Of a DNA stretch of 31,012 nucleotides, positions 29,438 through 31,012 are shown piece by piece. The DNA is from an uncultured Mailhella sp. (GTDB lineage: Bacteria > Desulfobacterota > Desulfovibrionia > Desulfovibrionales > Desulfovibrionaceae). The stretch's first letter is position 1, and each line of letters begins with the position of its first letter. The stretch covers positions 1 to 31,012 of the forward strand of contig NZ_CAJJIC010000016.1 of NCBI RefSeq assembly GCF_905187505.1, in the 5' to 3' direction. The position numbers and the translations under genes are program-made. Under the pieces are notes generated by a model. The model had not been told where the DNA came from. It ran no database searches and was given only the letters and a program-made list of their open reading frames with translations.

Positions 29438-30853
29438 ATGAACGGCATCCTTAAAAAAACGGCGCTGGCCGTCACGGGTTTCATGTTCCTGGCCTCGTCG
29501 GCCACGGCGGCTCCCATGCTGCCAAATTTCGTTCCTCTGGCCAAGAACGCCGGTCCCGCGGTGGTGAACATCAGCACCGAGCGTGAAGTGGAAAGCCCCG
29601 TGATGGGCATGTTCAGCTTCCCCGGCATGGACCAGTTCTTTGAACAGTTCGGCGGTCCCTTCGGCATGCGTCCCGGCCAGCCCGCTCCCAAGCAGAAGAG
29701 CAGCGCGCTCGGTTCCGGCTTCATCATTTCCGCAGACGGCTACATCGTCACCAACAACCATGTGGTGGAAGGCGCCGACAAGATCACCGTGAAGCTCAAC
29801 GGCGACAAGTCCGCCGGTCTCGCCGCCAAGGTGGTGGGCACCGACGCGGAAACCGACCTTGCGCTGCTCAAGGTTGAAAGCAAGACCGCTCTGCCCGTGC
29901 TCAAGTTCGGTGATTCCGACGCCATGGAAGTGGGCGACTGGGTGGTGGCCATCGGCAATCCCTTCGGTCTGAGCAACACCGTGACCGCCGGCATCCTGAG
30001 CGCCAAGGGCCGCGACATTCACGCCGGTCCCTTTGACAACTTCCTGCAGACCGACGCTTCCATCAACCCCGGCAACAGCGGCGGCCCGCTCATCACCCTG
30101 GCGGGTGAGGTCATAGGCATCAATACCGCCATTTCCGCCAACGGTCAGGGCATAGGCTTCGCCATTCCCAGCAGTCTCGCGTCCAAGGTCATCAACGATC
30201 TGCGCGAAGGCAAGAAGGTCAGCCGCGGCTGGCTCGGCGTGACCATTCAGGACGTGGACGAAAACACGGCCAAGGCGCTGGGACTCAAGAGCTCCAAGGG
30301 CGCGCTCATCGGCTCCGTGCTTGACGGCGAACCTGCCGACAAGGCCGGTCTGCGTGCGGGCGACGTGATTGTACGCGTGGGCGGCACCGACATCGACAGC
30401 GCCTCCGCCGTCACGAGAAGCGTGGCCTCCCTCAAGCCCGACACCAAGGTGGACGTCGTGGTGCTGCGCAACGGCAAGGAAGTGAAGACCACCGTCACGC
30501 TCGGCGAACGTTCCTCCCACAGCACGACCGCGCAGAATCCCGGTCAGCAGAGTGAAGGCGGCGATCTCGGCGTGAGCATCAAGCCTCTTACTCCCGAGGA
30601 TGCCCGTGCGCTTCAGCTTTCCGCCGATGTGAAGGGTCTGCTCGTCGTGAGCGTGAAGGGCGACGGTCCTGCGGCCGAAGCCGGCATCCGTACCGGCGAC
30701 GTGATACTGTCGGCCAACCTCAAGCCCGTGACCAGCGCCGAGGAGCTCGTTTCCATCGTCCGCAAGGAAGGAAAGGAACGCGGAGCCGTCATGCTGCAGG
30801 TCAATCGCCATGGCGAAACCTTCTTCATCACCGTGACGCTGGACAACAAGTAA
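29438..30853 (+). CDS. degP: Periplasmic serine protease/chaperone, DegP/HtrA (Do) family
   Basis: A 471-residue HtrA protease that degrades or refolds damaged envelope proteins. A Sec signal peptide (about 1-25, TALAVTGFMFLASSATAAPM) directs export. The trypsin-like domain has the triad His in NNHVVEGAD, Asp in TDLALLKV and Ser in NPGNSGGPL. Two PDZ domains follow: one from about residue 260 (SRGWLGVTIQDV ... AGLRAGDVIVRVGG) and one from about 375 (LGVSIKPLTPEDARAL ... AGIRTGDVILSANL). Two PDZ domains mark the DegP/DegQ type. The LA loop is fairly short and Gly/Pro-rich. The ATG at 29438 has AAGGAG 7 bases upstream. No obvious heat-shock (sigma32 or sigmaE) promoter was found in the 101-base gap before it. 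Confidence 0.95.
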   Translation: MNGILKKTALAVTGFMFLASSATAAPMLPNFVPLAKNAGPAVVNISTEREVESPVMGMFSFPGMDQFFEQFGGPFGMRPGQPAPKQKSSALGSGFIISADGYIVTNNHVVEGADKITVKLNGDKSAGLAAKVVGTDAETDLALLKVESKTALPVLKFGDSDAMEVGDWVVAIGNPFGLSNTVTAGILSAKGRDIHAGPFDNFLQTDASINPGNSGGPLITLAGEVIGINTAISANGQGIGFAIPSSLASKVINDLREGKKVSRGWLGVTIQDVDENTAKALGLKSSKGALIGSVLDGEPADKAGLRAGDVIVRVGGTDIDSASAVTRSVASLKPDTKVDVVVLRNGKEVKTTVTLGERSSHSTTAQNPGQQSEGGDLGVSIKPLTPEDARALQLSADVKGLLVVSVKGDGPAAEAGIRTGDVILSANLKPVTSAEELVSIVRKEGKERGAVMLQVNRHGETFFITVTLDNK

Positions 30854-30884
30854 CGCGACGTGCCCGCAGGGCATGACGATTCAG

Positions 30885-30912
30885 GCGGCGGGCACTTTGC
30901 CCGCCGCTTCGC
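30885..30912. terminator. Terminator hairpin after degP
   Basis: A perfect 10-bp stem, GCGGCGGGCA/TGCCCGCCGC, with a 3-base loop lies 31 bases beyond the degP stop. A short TTCGCGTTT follows on the plus strand. A smaller hairpin, TGCCC-GCA-GGGCA (30861-30873), precedes it. Confidence 0.65.
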
Positions 30913-30914
30913 GT

Positions 30915-31012
30915 TTAATCGCCGTGCAGCGTGCGGACGGTCTCGTGATTGCCCTGTCGAGACTTCCCGGCCTGACGGTCGGGAAGAGCGGGGCCCCGGG
31001 ACTGGACGAAAT
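30915..31012 (-). CDS. Possible 3' end of a minus-strand gene (partial, uncertain)
   Basis: A stop-free minus-strand frame enters from the right edge and ends at TAA (plus 30915-30917), right beside the degP terminator hairpin, as a convergent gene would. The last residues would read ...GNHETVRTLHGD. Only 31 codons are visible, with about 80% G/C in third positions, and I recognise no family. A plus-strand frame beginning at GTG 30924 is equally open but has no ribosome binding site. Confidence 0.3.
   Translation of the reverse strand, partial: FVQSRGPALPDRQAGKSRQGNHETVRTLHGD

Noticed and set aside
30924..31012. A plus-strand frame starting at GTG with a short RecR-like look (ALSRLPGL).
   Set aside because: The resemblance stops after a few residues, there is no ribosome binding site, and the degP terminator is immediately upstream. 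A minus-strand gene end is at least as likely.
1..31012. CRISPR arrays, insertion sequences, prophage genes, tRNA or rRNA genes.
   Set aside because: I saw no regularly spaced repeats, transposase or integrase motifs, or tRNA/rRNA signatures on either strand.

Overview
The window is about 60% GC and carries 20 recognisable protein genes plus one possible partial gene at the right edge. It looks like chromosomal DNA of an anaerobic, Gram-negative bacterium of the Desulfovibrio group (Desulfobacterota, probably Desulfovibrionaceae). Support comes from an HndD-like [FeFe] hydrogenase, a split glycine decarboxylase (GcvPA/GcvPB), an LPS-heptosyltransferase-type GT9 enzyme, an FmdB zinc-ribbon protein and the codon use. 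This assignment is inference; no rRNA or marker gene is present.

Layout. (1) 1-509: no gene; several strong hairpins. (2) 510-7305, minus strand: a purine operon in the order purF-like, purM, purL, with a candidate promoter about 540 nt upstream of the first gene and a terminator-like hairpin in the leader. The PurF-like protein has lost the catalytic residues of its glutaminase half. (3) 7413-12151, minus: the glycine cleavage operon gcvT-gcvH-gcvPA-gcvPB, with a sigma70-type promoter, a tandem glycine riboswitch and an overlapping intrinsic terminator. (4) 12342-12973, plus: a SAT1-like GNAT acetyltransferase. (5) 12994-16794, minus: a two-gene [FeFe] hydrogenase unit in which the electron-input subunit is a NuoF Fe-S domain fused to a GltD/NfnB-type FAD/NAD(P) oxidoreductase. 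(6) 17119-21810: a half-size AbrB-family membrane protein, a proline-rich lipoprotein, a TtuA/Ncs6-like tRNA thiolase, and a membrane-anchored protein of unknown function with a Ser/Ala/Pro tail. (7) 21841-25116, minus: a tlyA-GT9 pair and a dicarboxylate/glutamate symporter. (8) 25390-27505, plus: a queuosine-precursor operon (yhhQ, queC, queF) directly behind an apparent preQ1-I riboswitch. (9) 27521-30912, plus: tilS, an fmdB-type gene and a DegP/HtrA protease.

Themes. Three loci concern tRNA modification (queuosine, 2-thiouridine-type thiolation, lysidine). Purine synthesis, glycine cleavage and one-carbon units are metabolically linked and lie side by side. Two metabolite-sensing RNAs can be drawn from the sequence (glycine, preQ1). 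The least ordinary items are the glutaminase-dead PurF homologue, the GltD-linked hydrogenase, and the very compact preQ1 aptamer that ends one base before the yhhQ start codon and overlaps a short upstream reading frame.
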